NCBI GenBank assembly: GCA_018240745.1
Contig: JAFEFF010000214.1
Coordinates: 1-64,000 of the forward strand
DNA: 64,000 nt
Reading direction: 5' to 3'
Origin: Pseudomonadota bacterium
GTDB lineage: Bacteria > Pseudomonadota > Alphaproteobacteria > Reyranellales > Reyranellaceae
Below the pieces are notes generated by a model that saw only the letters and a program-made list of their open reading frames with translations, ran no database searches and was not told the origin of the DNA. Position 1 is the first letter of the stretch, and each line of letters opens with the position of its first letter. Made by a program: the position numbers and the translations under genes. Below, one piece after another: positions 32,348-40,893 of this stretch.

Positions 32348-33424
32348 TCAATGCGGGAAGGGCCAAAGCCTGAGCTTCTCCTTGGCGATCGCCCACAACC
32401 GCGCCAGCCCGTGCGGCTCGACCACCAGGAAAAAGACGATCAACGCGCCGAAGATCATCTCCTCGAAGTGCGAGACCGTAGCGGTGCTGATCCGCCAGCC
32501 GACCAGCGCGCCGAGCGGCGGCAGCGCCTGGTTGAGGAAGATCGGCAGCAGGACGATGAAGATCGCGCCCAGCACGCTGCCCAGGATCGAGCCCAGCCCG
32601 CCGATGATCACCATGAACATCAGCTGGAACGAGCGGTCGATCGAGAAGGCCGCGGGCTCCCACGAGCCGAGGTAGAGGAAGGCCCACATCGCGCCCGACA
32701 CGCCGATCAGGAATGAGGAGACGGCGAAGGCGGAGAGCTTGGCGTACATCGGCCGCACGCCGATGATCTCGGCGGCGATGTCCATGTCGCGGATCGCCAT
32801 CCATTGCCGGCCGACATGGCCACGCACGAGGTTCTTGGTCGCCAGCCCCAGGACGACGGTGAAGGCGAGCGTCACGATGTAGATCGCGGTCGGCGACGAA
32901 AGATCGAGGCCGAACAACTGGATCGGCGGCGCATTCACCGAGCCCGACGGGGTGTAGTTGGTGATCCACTTGATGCGCAGGAACGCCCAGTCGGCGAAGA
33001 ACTGCGCCGCCAGCGTGGCGCAGGCCAGATAGAAGCCCTTGATGCGCAGGCTCGGGATGCCGAACAGGATGCCGATCCCCGCCGCCACGAAGCCGCTGAG
33101 CAGGATCGAGACCAGCGGATTGAGGAACGGCAGGTGGATGGAGAGGTTGTAGGCGGCATAGGCGCCGACGCCCATGAACGCGCCGGAACCCAGCGACACC
33201 TGTCCGCAATAGCCCATCAGGACGTTCAGGCCGATGGCGGCCAGCGCCAGGATCACCGTCGGGATGAGCACTGCGCGATAGACGTACTCGGTGGCGACCA
33301 TCGGCACGGCGACGAAGGCGATCGCCAGCAGCGCCAGCATGACGAAGCGATCCTGGGCGATCGGGAAGATCGCCTGGTCGGCTTCGTAGGTGACCTTGTA
33401 CTGCCCGGCCTCGCGGTAGATCAC
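32348..33424 (-). CDS. livM: Liv-type ABC transporter permease (LivM)
   Basis: 358-residue inner-membrane permease with about ten hydrophobic helices. LNVLMGYCGQVSLGSGAFMG near residue 68 is the conserved LivM region, and the coupling-loop region is RAIRDMDIAAEIIGVRP-like (QWMAIRDMDIAAEIIGV). The start is GTG with GGGAGAC upstream; the gene begins 10 nt after livH. It forms the translocation pore with LivH. The order livG-livH-livM-binding protein-livF is conserved in many alphaproteobacteria. Confidence 0.93.
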   Translation of the reverse strand: MIYREAGQYKVTYEADQAIFPIAQDRFVMLALLAIAFVAVPMVATEYVYRAVLIPTVILALAAIGLNVLMGYCGQVSLGSGAFMGVGAYAAYNLSIHLPFLNPLVSILLSGFVAAGIGILFGIPSLRIKGFYLACATLAAQFFADWAFLRIKWITNYTPSGSVNAPPIQLFGLDLSSPTAIYIVTLAFTVVLGLATKNLVRGHVGRQWMAIRDMDIAAEIIGVRPMYAKLSAFAVSSFLIGVSGAMWAFLYLGSWEPAAFSIDRSFQLMFMVIIGGLGSILGSVLGAIFIVLLPIFLNQALPPLGALVGWRISTATVSHFEEMIFGALIVFFLVVEPHGLARLWAIAKEKLRLWPFPH

Positions 33425-33434
33425 GACCGTCTCC

Positions 33435-34358
33435 CTACACGCGCTCGATGAGGCGCTCGCCGAACAGGCCTTGCGGCCGGAACAGCAGGAACAGCAGCGC
33501 CAGGACGTAGGCGAACCAGATCTCGATGCCGCCGCCCATCGACGGGCCGAGGAAGACCTCGGCGAGCTTCTCGCCGGCGCCGATGATCAGGCCACCGATG
33601 ATCGCGCCCGGCACCGAGGTGAAGCCACCCAGGATCAGCACCGGCAGCGCCTTCAGCGCCAGCAGCGACAGCGAGAACTGCACGCCGAGCTTGCTGCCCC
33701 ATACCGCGCCGGCCACCAGCGCGACCAGCCCCGCGACCAGCCAGACGATGAACCAGATCTGGTTGAGCGGGATGCCGACCGATTGTGCAGCCGCATGATC
33801 GTCGGCGACGGCGCGCAGCGCGCGGCCGATCCGGGTGCGCTGGAAGAAGATCGCCAGCCCGGCGACCAGCAGGCCCGCGATGACGGCGGCCCAGATATCG
33901 AGCTCGTTCACCAGGATGCCGCCGTCGAACACCGATTCGAGCAGGAAGATCGGCTCCTTCGGCAGGCCGATGTTGAGCGGGTAGACATCGGCGCCGAACA
34001 GGGTCTGGGAGAGGCCGCCGAGGAAGAAGGTCACGCCGATGGTCGCCATGAACAGGATGATGCCCTCCTGGTTCACCAGCTTGCGCAGCACCAGCTTCTC
34101 GGCAAGCCAGGCGATCGCCGCCATGATCGCGGCGGCGAACAGGAAGGCGCCGATCAGCGCCAGCCAGAACGGCCATTTCCAGGCCTCGAACTGCTCGAGC
34201 GCCCGCACCAGCGCCAGCGCCGCCGTCAGCACCATCGCCCCCTGGGCGAAGTTGAAGACGCCCGACGCCTTGAAGATCAGCACGAACCCCAGCGCCACCA
34301 GCGAGTACAGCACCCCCGCCAGCAACCCGCCCGTCAGCACCTCGAGGAAGAAGCCCAT
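33435..34358 (-). CDS. livH: Liv-type ABC transporter permease (LivH)
   Basis: 307-residue inner-membrane permease with about eight hydrophobic helices. GVLYSLVALGFVLIFKASGV, followed by FNFAQGAMVL near residue 15, is the LivH hallmark. RIGRALRAVADDHAAAQSVG near residue 191 is the ATPase-coupling loop. SD GGGGAGG precedes the ATG by 8 nt. A composite palindrome separates it from livG upstream, so expression of the two may differ. Confidence 0.94.
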   Translation of the reverse strand: MGFFLEVLTGGLLAGVLYSLVALGFVLIFKASGVFNFAQGAMVLTAALALVRALEQFEAWKWPFWLALIGAFLFAAAIMAAIAWLAEKLVLRKLVNQEGIILFMATIGVTFFLGGLSQTLFGADVYPLNIGLPKEPIFLLESVFDGGILVNELDIWAAVIAGLLVAGLAIFFQRTRIGRALRAVADDHAAAQSVGIPLNQIWFIVWLVAGLVALVAGAVWGSKLGVQFSLSLLALKALPVLILGGFTSVPGAIIGGLIIGAGEKLAEVFLGPSMGGGIEIWFAYVLALLFLLFRPQGLFGERLIERV

Positions 34359-34385
34359 GGTCTAGACCTCCCCTGCCGAACCATC

Positions 34386-34556
34386 CCCTCCCCCGTCTTC
34401 GGGGGAGGTGGCGCGGTAATCCGCGACGGAGGGGGTAAGCCCCAGTCGAGCTGCCGGGCAGCTCAGATCATGATCTGTAACCGGCAGCAGGAACCGCGTT
34501 GCTCGCCCCCTCCGTCGGCGTATGACGCCGCCACCTCCCCCGAAGACGGGGGAGGG
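34386..34556. repeat. Composite palindromic element B, copy 2 (livG/livH junction)
   Basis: 171-nt element with the same outer arms as copy 1 (CCCTCCCCCGTCTTCGGGGG and its complement) but a longer centre. The centre contains small palindromes such as GATCATGATC (34467-34476). A half-arm of repeat A (34565-34580) lies next to it, so repeats of two families have accumulated at this junction. Confidence 0.88.
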
Positions 34557-34585
34557 TGATGAGGGACGCGCCCCCAGCGAAGACA

Positions 34586-35374
34586 TCAGTGGCTCACTCC
34601 CAGATAGGCGTCGATCACGGCGCGGTCGTTCTTCACCATGCCGGGAGCGCCGTCGCCGATCTTCTTGCCGTAGTCGAGCACCACGACGCGATCGGAGATG
34701 TCCATCACCACGCCCATGTCGTGCTCGATCAGGCAGATGGTGGTGCCGAACTCGTCGTTCACGTCGAGCACGAAGCGGCACATGTCCTGCTTCTCCTCGA
34801 GGTTCATGCCGGCCATCGGCTCGTCGAGCAGCAGCAGCTCGGGCTCGGCGGCCAGCGCCCGGCCGAGCTCGACCCGCTTCTGCAGGCCGTAGGGAAGCTG
34901 GCCGACCGGCACCTTGCGGATGTGCTGGATCTCGAGGAAGTCGATGATCTTCTCGACCGCCTTGCGGTGCTCGATCTCCTCGCGCTCGGCCGGTCCCGCA
35001 CGCAGCGCCTGCCAGAAGATGCCCGTCTTCATGCGCAGATTCCGGCCGGTCATGATGTTGTCGAGCGTGCTCATGCCCCTGAACAGGGCGATGTTCTGGA
35101 AGGTGCGCGCGATGCCCTGCTCGGCCGCCTCGTGCGGCTTCATGCGGCTGCGCTTCACGCCCTTATAGGTAATGGCGCCCTGCTGCGGGTGATAGAAGCC
35201 GTTGATGCAGTTCAGCATCGACGACTTGCCCGCGCCGTTGGGGCCGATGATGGCGCGGATCTCGCCTTTCATGATGTCGAAGCTGATGTCGGTCAGCGCC
35301 TTCACGCCGCCGAACGAGAGGCTGATGCCCTCGACCGAGAGCAGGACCTCGTTGAACAGACGCTGAGGCGCCAT
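34586..35374 (-). CDS. livG: Liv-type ABC transporter ATP-binding protein (LivG)
   Basis: 262-residue ABC ATPase. Walker A is GPNGAGKSSMLNCING, the signature region is LPYGLQKRVELGRALA and Walker B is LLLLDEPMAGMNLEE, with the switch His in CLIEHDMGVVM. The LPYGLQ form of the signature, instead of LSGGQ, is normal for LivG. It begins 6 nt after the FadD-like gene. It should form a heterodimer with LivF and power import through LivHM. Confidence 0.94.
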   Translation of the reverse strand: MAPQRLFNEVLLSVEGISLSFGGVKALTDISFDIMKGEIRAIIGPNGAGKSSMLNCINGFYHPQQGAITYKGVKRSRMKPHEAAEQGIARTFQNIALFRGMSTLDNIMTGRNLRMKTGIFWQALRAGPAEREEIEHRKAVEKIIDFLEIQHIRKVPVGQLPYGLQKRVELGRALAAEPELLLLDEPMAGMNLEEKQDMCRFVLDVNDEFGTTICLIEHDMGVVMDISDRVVVLDYGKKIGDGAPGMVKNDRAVIDAYLGVSH

Positions 35375-35380
35375 CGCCGC

Positions 35381-37336
35381 TCAGCCCGCTTTCCGCAGCG
35401 GCGCCGCGGCCTGCGGAGCGAGGTCGCGGATCGCGACGGTGCCCTCGATGATGCCCTTGCGGCCGTCCTCGAAGGTGACGTCGACCTTGATGTGCGCGTC
35501 CTTCGCGCCGCCATAGAGCGCCTCGACCAGCGTCCTGTAGCGCTCGGCGATGAAGCCGCGGCGCACCTTGTTGGTGCGGGTGAGCTCGCCGTCGTCGGCG
35601 TCCAGCGCCTTCAGCAGGATCAGGAAGCGGCGGATCTGCGCCCCCGCCATGCGGGGATCCCGGGCGAGGTCGCGGTTGACCTGCCCGATCTCCCCCTCGA
35701 TCAGGTCATAGACCGCGGGATGCGCGGCCAGCTCCTGGTAGCTCGCATAGGCGATATTGCGCCGCTCCGCCCAGTCGCCGACCGCCGTCATGTCGATGTT
35801 GACGAACGCGGTCACGAAATCGCGGCCGTCGCCGAATGCCACCGCCTCGTTGATGTGCGGGAAGAACTTCAGCTTGTTCTCGATGAACTTGGGGGCGAAC
35901 AGCGTGCCGTCGCTCAGCTTACCGACATCCCTGGCGCGGTCGATGATCCGGAGATGGCCGCGATCGTCGAGATAGCCTGCGTCGCCGGTGTGGACCCAGC
36001 CGTCCGGTGTCTTGGTGTCGTTGGTCGCCTGCGGGTTCTTGAAATATTCCTTGAAGACGCCGGGGCTGCGATAGAGCACCTCGCCCGATTCGGCGATGCG
36101 CAGCTCGACATTGGAGACCGGCTTGCCGACGGTGTCGGAATAGACCTCGCCGTTGGGATGGATGGTGACGAACACGCTCGCTTCGGTCTGGCCGTAGAGC
36201 TGCTTCATGTTCACGCCGAGCGCGCGGAAGAAGTTGAAGATCTCCGGGCCCACGGCTTCGCCCGCGGTGTAGGCGACGCGCACCCGGCTCATGCCCAGCG
36301 TGTTCTTGAGTGGACCGTACACCAGCAGATCGCCCAGCCGATAAAGCAGGCGATCGAGCAGGCCGACAGGCCGGCCGTCGATCAATTCAGGCCCGACCCT
36401 GCGTGCGTGCGCCATGAAGGTGTGGAACAGCTTGCGCTTCAGCACCCCCGCATCCTCCATGCGGATCATCACCTGGGTGATCAGGTTCTCCAGCACACGC
36501 GGCGGCGCGAAGTAGTAGGTCGGGCCGATCTCGCGCAGGTCGGTCATCACGGTCGATGCGGACTCGGGGCAGTTCACCACCAGCCCGCAGACGTAGCCCT
36601 GCGCATAGGAAAAGAGGTGATCGCCGACCCAGGCCATCGGCAGGTAGGACAACAGCTCGTCGCCCGCCTCGAGGCCGTCGAACTCCGCGCCCGCCCTGGC
36701 GGCCCAGACGAGATTGTCGTAGCTCAGCACCGCGCCCTTGGGCCGGCCGGTCGTGCCGGAGGTGTACAGCATGATGGCGTCGTCGCCGCCGCTCCCCTTC
36801 GCGACCTGATCCGACACGAAGGTCGGCTGCTCGGCGAGCCGCTTGCGGCCGCGCTCCAGCACCTCGTCATAGGACAGCAGGCCCTGGTAATGCCGCATCC
36901 CGCGCGCGTCGTCGTAGACCAACGTCGACAGCGCCGGCACCGCCTTCTGAATCTCGAGCAGCTTGTCGATCTGTTCCTGGTTCTCGGCGATCGCGAACCG
37001 CGCGCCGGCATGCTCGACGACGTAGGCCAGCTCCTCGGTGACCGAATCCTGGTAGACCGGAACCGGAACGCCGCCCAGCGACTGCGCCGCCGCCATCGCC
37101 CAGTAGAGCCGCGGGCGGTTATCGCCGACCACGATCAGCCGCTCGCCGCGCCCGAGGCCGAGATCGGCCAGCCCGGCCGCCAACCGGTTCACCTGCTCGG
37201 CGACGTGCGCCCAGTCATAGGTCTGCCAGATGCCGTATTCCTTCTCCCGGTAGGCGGGCGCATGCGGGCGCGTGGCCGCAAGCCCAGCCAGAAGCTTGGG
37301 AAACGTGTCCTGCCGCGAGGTCGAGATTGCCGTCAT
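35381..37336 (-). CDS. Long-chain-type acyl-CoA synthetase (FadD-like)
   Basis: 651-residue ANL ligase of the long FAA1/FadD15-like group. P-loop LYTSGTTGRPKGAVLSYDN is near residue 191 and KQLYGQTEAS near residue 356. The hinge region GWVHTGDAGYLDDRGHLRII is near residue 442. The usual C-terminal catalytic Lys region is divergent, as in this subgroup. I chose the ATG at 37336 (MTAISTSRQDTF); an earlier start at 37423 runs through low-complexity basic sequence and overlaps the kinase stop. It heads the liv cluster, consistent with vectorial acylation of an imported acid. Confidence 0.88.
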   Translation of the reverse strand: MTAISTSRQDTFPKLLAGLAATRPHAPAYREKEYGIWQTYDWAHVAEQVNRLAAGLADLGLGRGERLIVVGDNRPRLYWAMAAAQSLGGVPVPVYQDSVTEELAYVVEHAGARFAIAENQEQIDKLLEIQKAVPALSTLVYDDARGMRHYQGLLSYDEVLERGRKRLAEQPTFVSDQVAKGSGGDDAIMLYTSGTTGRPKGAVLSYDNLVWAARAGAEFDGLEAGDELLSYLPMAWVGDHLFSYAQGYVCGLVVNCPESASTVMTDLREIGPTYYFAPPRVLENLITQVMIRMEDAGVLKRKLFHTFMAHARRVGPELIDGRPVGLLDRLLYRLGDLLVYGPLKNTLGMSRVRVAYTAGEAVGPEIFNFFRALGVNMKQLYGQTEASVFVTIHPNGEVYSDTVGKPVSNVELRIAESGEVLYRSPGVFKEYFKNPQATNDTKTPDGWVHTGDAGYLDDRGHLRIIDRARDVGKLSDGTLFAPKFIENKLKFFPHINEAVAFGDGRDFVTAFVNIDMTAVGDWAERRNIAYASYQELAAHPAVYDLIEGEIGQVNRDLARDPRMAGAQIRRFLILLKALDADDGELTRTNKVRRGFIAERYRTLVEALYGGAKDAHIKVDVTFEDGRKGIIEGTVAIRDLAPQAAAPLRKAG

Positions 37337-37419
37337 CCCGCCCTGATCTCCCTGCCCGACCGCTTTTTTGCGGTTCGCTTCTTTGTTCCTCCCCATAAGA
37401 GAGCGGAGGAGCGGTGCGG

Positions 37420-38775
37420 TCAACTGGCGCGGCGCAGCTTCAGCGTGAAGATCGAGCCCCCGCCGGGCCGGTCGTCGACCGATACGCTGCCGTCATGCGC
37501 CTCGGCGACCCGGGCGACGATCGCCAGGCCGAGGCCGCGGCTGTCGGCCTTCTTGCGATCGCGCCGCCAGAAGCGGCGGAAGATCGATTCGCGGTCGGTG
37601 GCCGGCACGCCCGGGCCGTCGTCGAGCACCCGCACGATGCCGTCCCCGGTCACCTCGACCTCGACCGACACGCCGGCCGGGGTATGGCGGATCGCGTTCT
37701 CGACGAGGTTGCGCACGGCGCGGAACAGCGCCTCGGCATGGCCGTGCACCCAGACAGGCCCCAATGCGCCGGTGAGGGCGATGGTCTGGCCACGCTCGAC
37801 CGCGAGCGGCGCCATGAAGGCGACGGCATCGGCGCAAACCTCGTGCAGGTCGGCGCGCGCGTCGGTCGCAACCAGGAAGCTCTCGAGCTCGGCGATGTCG
37901 AGCACCTGATTGACGGTGCGGGTCATGTTGACCAGGTCGGCGCGCAGCTGCTCGCGCATCGGGCCGGCCTCGAGCGAATCGACACGCGCCCGCACGATCG
38001 CCAGCGGCGTGCGCAACTCGTGCGCCATGTCGGCGGTGAAGTCGCGCTGGGCGCGGAAGCCCGCCTGCAGACGGTCGAGCGCCTGGTTCACGGCATGCAC
38101 CAGCGGCGCGACCTCCGACGGCACCGCCTCCTCGGGCAGGCGCACCTCGGTGCGCTGCGGCCCGATCGAGGCGGCCGTCTGCGATGCGGCGGTCACCGAG
38201 GCAAGCGCCCGCCGGAAAATGAAGATGTCGATCAGCAGCAGCAGCAGCAGGATCGGGAAAGTGATCCAGGCGACGCGCGGGAAGAACTGCGAGACGATGT
38301 CGTCGATGATGACGTCGCGATGGGCGAGGTCCTGGCCGACCTGCACGAAGTACATGTGCTCGCCGATCGGCCGCGCCACGCTCACGCCGAAGATGATCGC
38401 GCCGCTGCGGCGCCGGCGGATGTACCAGTCGCGCACGCCCTGCTCGTCATGGGCGAACAGCGGCCCGCCGTCGTTGCGCGACGTGAACAGCACGCGGCCA
38501 TCGGCATCGAGCACGGCATAGGCATAGAGACCGTACTCGCCCGAATAGAGCGGCCGCACTTCGGGCGGGATATCGAGCGCCAGGCGGCCGTCCGGCTGCG
38601 GCCGCAGGAAGCTCGCGATGGTGAAGGCGTGGCTGCGCAGCGCATCGCGATGCAGGCCGTTGGCCGCCTCGTTCAGCAGGTAATAGAGCGCCAGCGGCAT
38701 CAGCACGGCTGTCACGCCGATCGCCACCACGTGAAAGGCGACGATGCGGCTGATGATCGAGCGGAAGCGGATCAC
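37420..38775 (-). CDS. Sensor histidine kinase (TctE/QseC-like)
   Basis: 451-residue membrane kinase. Two helices (residues about 10-32 and 165-188) flank a periplasmic sensor domain of the 2CSK_N type (LPLYSGEYGLYAYAVLDAD region). HAMP-like linker, then the H-box FTADMAHELRTPLAIVRARV near residue 250, N-box NLVENAIRHTP, G1 DDGPGVP and G2 SRGLGLAIV. The GTG start overlaps the stop of the response regulator (GTGA). The pair is divergent from an RND efflux operon, which it most likely controls in response to a periplasmic signal such as a metal ion. Confidence 0.92.
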   Translation of the reverse strand: MIRFRSIISRIVAFHVVAIGVTAVLMPLALYYLLNEAANGLHRDALRSHAFTIASFLRPQPDGRLALDIPPEVRPLYSGEYGLYAYAVLDADGRVLFTSRNDGGPLFAHDEQGVRDWYIRRRRSGAIIFGVSVARPIGEHMYFVQVGQDLAHRDVIIDDIVSQFFPRVAWITFPILLLLLLIDIFIFRRALASVTAASQTAASIGPQRTEVRLPEEAVPSEVAPLVHAVNQALDRLQAGFRAQRDFTADMAHELRTPLAIVRARVDSLEAGPMREQLRADLVNMTRTVNQVLDIAELESFLVATDARADLHEVCADAVAFMAPLAVERGQTIALTGALGPVWVHGHAEALFRAVRNLVENAIRHTPAGVSVEVEVTGDGIVRVLDDGPGVPATDRESIFRRFWRRDRKKADSRGLGLAIVARVAEAHDGSVSVDDRPGGGSIFTLKLRRAS

Positions 38776-39452
38776 CCGGCTTTTTCCTCCGCCATCAGGT
38801 AGCCGACGCCGCGCACGGTATGGATCTTCACACTGGCGCCGGCGTCACCCAGCATCTTGCGCAGCCGGTGCACGTACACTTCGACTGCGTTCGACCCGAC
38901 ATCGCCCGACAGGCCGAACAGCTGGTCCTCGAACAGGCGCTTGGGTGCGACGTTTCCACCGCGTCGCAGGAGGATCTCGAGAACCGCCGTCTCGCGCGCC
39001 GGAAATACACGCGCCATGCCGCCGACGAACACCTGTCGTCCCTCGGTGTCTAGCGCGACATTGCCGAAGCTCAGCAGGCGGCCGAGCAGATGGCCGGGCC
39101 GACGCAGCAGCGCCTGCAGGCGCGCGACGAGCTCCTCCATCGCGAACGGCTTGGCGAGATAGTCGTCGGCGCCTTCGCGCAGGCCCGTGACGCGATCGCT
39201 CACGCCATCGCGGGCAGTGAGCACCAGCACCGGCGTCGTATCGTGTCTGCGACGAATCTCGCGCAGCAGGGCGAGCCCGTCCTCGTCCGGCAGGCCGAGA
39301 TCGAGAACGATCGCCGCATATTTCATGGTCGCAAGAACGTGAACCGCGTCACCGACGGTGCCGACCGAATCGGCCGAAAAGCCGCTCTGGCCGAGCCCCT
39401 TGATCAGAAGCGACACAAGCTCTGGGTTGTCCTCGACGAGCAGCACCCTCAT
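38772..39452 (-). CDS. OmpR-family response regulator
   Basis: 226-residue two-component regulator. The receiver domain has the acidic pair in LLVEDN, phospho-acceptor Asp51 in IVLDLGLPDEDG, Thr in VLTARD and Lys in DDYLAKPF. The C-terminal winged helix (VFPARETAVLEILLRRGGNV, then VEVYVHRLRKML and IHTVRGVGYLM) binds DNA. It is encoded with its kinase and transcribed away from the efflux operon across a 153-nt intergenic region, the usual CusR/CzcR arrangement. Confidence 0.95.
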   Translation of the reverse strand: MRVLLVEDNPELVSLLIKGLGQSGFSADSVGTVGDAVHVLATMKYAAIVLDLGLPDEDGLALLREIRRRHDTTPVLVLTARDGVSDRVTGLREGADDYLAKPFAMEELVARLQALLRRPGHLLGRLLSFGNVALDTEGRQVFVGGMARVFPARETAVLEILLRRGGNVAPKRLFEDQLFGLSGDVGSNAVEVYVHRLRKMLGDAGASVKIHTVRGVGYLMAEEKAG

Positions 39453-39605
39453 TCGTGTCGGGCCTCCGGACCTGCGCGGTTCCTATGCCGCACCATACCA
39501 CCGCGCAATACCGCCGTGCGCGCCTTTGCGCGTCAGGTTGACGTAATAGGAAAGGACTAGGTTGGCGCCCGTTCAGTTACCCACGTCTCGCGGAAACGCG
39601 CTGCC
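39453..39605. promoter_or_regulatory. Divergent promoter region between regulator and efflux operon
   Basis: 153 nt between two divergent start codons, so it must hold both promoters. On the plus strand TTGACG (39538-39543) is a candidate -35; a matching -10 is poor (TAGGTT, 14 nt away). I could not identify a confident direct repeat for the response regulator. Confidence 0.45.
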
Positions 39606-40862
39606 ATGACCACCGAAGCACACTCCACCCCGACGACCAGGCACCTCAGGCGGAACCGCCTGTGGCTGGCGGGCAGCGGCGTCGCCGCCGTCGCGGCCCT
39701 CATCGTCGGGGTCTGGTTGCTCGACAGCGGACAGGGCAATGCGGTCGCCCGCGCCGAGAAGGCCAGCAGTGAAACCGACGGCGCGTTCCGGCCGAGCGAC
39801 ACGCAGTGGGCGGGCTTGAAGCTCGCCGCGGTGCGCCAGGTCGCGTTCCGCGACGAGCGCGCAACCGACGGCAAGATCGCGATCAACGAGGAGACCACCA
39901 CGCCGGTCTTCTCGCCCTACTCCGGTCGCGTCAGCCGGCTGATCGCCAGGCCCGGCGATCACGTCGAGCGCGGCGCGCCCCTGTTCGCGATCGAGGCGAG
40001 CGAGTTCGTGCAGGGCCAGAACGATCTGGTCACCGCCGTCGCCGGCGTCGACAAGGCGCGGTCGCGGCTCCAGCTCGCGCAGCAGGTCGAGAAGCGGCAG
40101 AAGGAACTGCTGGCGATCAGGGGCGGTGCGCTCAAGGACTACGAGCAGGCGCAATCCGACCTGGTGAACGCGCAGGGCGACCTGCGCTCGGCCGAGATCA
40201 CGCTCGCCGCGGCGCGCAACCGGCTGCGCATCCTCGGTCGAACCGACGAGGAGATCGACAAGCTCGAGAAGGTCGACCGCATCGGCGCCGAGACCATCGT
40301 GTCCGCACCGATCGGCGGCACCATCATCCAGCGCAAGATCGGCCTGGGCCAGTACATCAACACCGGCGCCAGCGATCCGGTGTTCACGGTCGGCGACCTG
40401 TCGACGGTGTGGCTGGTCGCCAATGTGCGCGAGTCCGACGCGCCCAGGATGAAGGTCGGCGCGCCGGTCGAGGTGTCGGTGCTGGCCTTTCCGGGCCGCA
40501 TCTTCAACGCCAGGCTTTCCTACGTGGCGCCGGCGCTCGATCCCAACACGCGCCGCCTGCCGGTGCGGGCCGAGATCCAGAATCCGGGTCGCGAGCTTCT
40601 GCCCGAGATGTTCGCTTCGTTCCGCATCGTATCGGGCGAGAGCCGCCTGATGCCGGCCGTTCCGCAGGACGCCGTCGTCTACGAAGGCGCGCAGGCGCGC
40701 GTCTGGGTCGCGCGGCCCGAGCAGAAGAGCGTCGTCACGCGGCCAGTCGAGGTCGGCAGCACCACCAACGGCCTGGTCGAAGTCCGCAAGGGCCTGAGCG
40801 TCGGCGAATCGGTGGTGGCGAGCGGCACCCTCTTCATCGACCGCGCCGCCACGCGCGACTGA
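39606..40862 (+). CDS. RND efflux periplasmic adaptor (CzcB/CusB-like)
   Basis: 418-residue membrane-fusion protein. One N-terminal membrane anchor (WLAGSGVAAVAALIVGVWLL) is followed by barrel-sandwich and lipoyl halves (VFSPYSGRVSRLIARPGDHV near residue 100 and TIVSAPIGGTIIQRKIGLGQ near residue 230). Between them lies an alpha-hairpin of about 100 residues (KARSRLQLAQQVEKRQKELL). A beta-barrel (PVEVSVLAFPGRIFNARLSY) comes last. It bridges the inner-membrane pump and outer-membrane factor. It is the first gene of the efflux operon, divergent from the two-component system. Confidence 0.93.
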   Translation: MTTEAHSTPTTRHLRRNRLWLAGSGVAAVAALIVGVWLLDSGQGNAVARAEKASSETDGAFRPSDTQWAGLKLAAVRQVAFRDERATDGKIAINEETTTPVFSPYSGRVSRLIARPGDHVERGAPLFAIEASEFVQGQNDLVTAVAGVDKARSRLQLAQQVEKRQKELLAIRGGALKDYEQAQSDLVNAQGDLRSAEITLAAARNRLRILGRTDEEIDKLEKVDRIGAETIVSAPIGGTIIQRKIGLGQYINTGASDPVFTVGDLSTVWLVANVRESDAPRMKVGAPVEVSVLAFPGRIFNARLSYVAPALDPNTRRLPVRAEIQNPGRELLPEMFASFRIVSGESRLMPAVPQDAVVYEGAQARVWVARPEQKSVVTRPVEVGSTTNGLVEVRKGLSVGESVVASGTLFIDRAATRD

Positions 40863-40893
40863 CGCGCAGACGCCACCGGCGGAACTCTATCTC

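Noticed and set aside
37359..37374. ACCGC-TTTTTT-GCGGT hairpin between the kinase and FadD-like genes as a terminator.
   Set aside because: The stem is only 5 bp and there is no T-run after it in the direction of transcription, so it is not listed as a terminator.
34556..37909. 1117-codon plus-strand open frame opposite livG, the FadD-like gene and part of the kinase.
   Set aside because: It spans three well-supported minus-strand genes and shows no domain.
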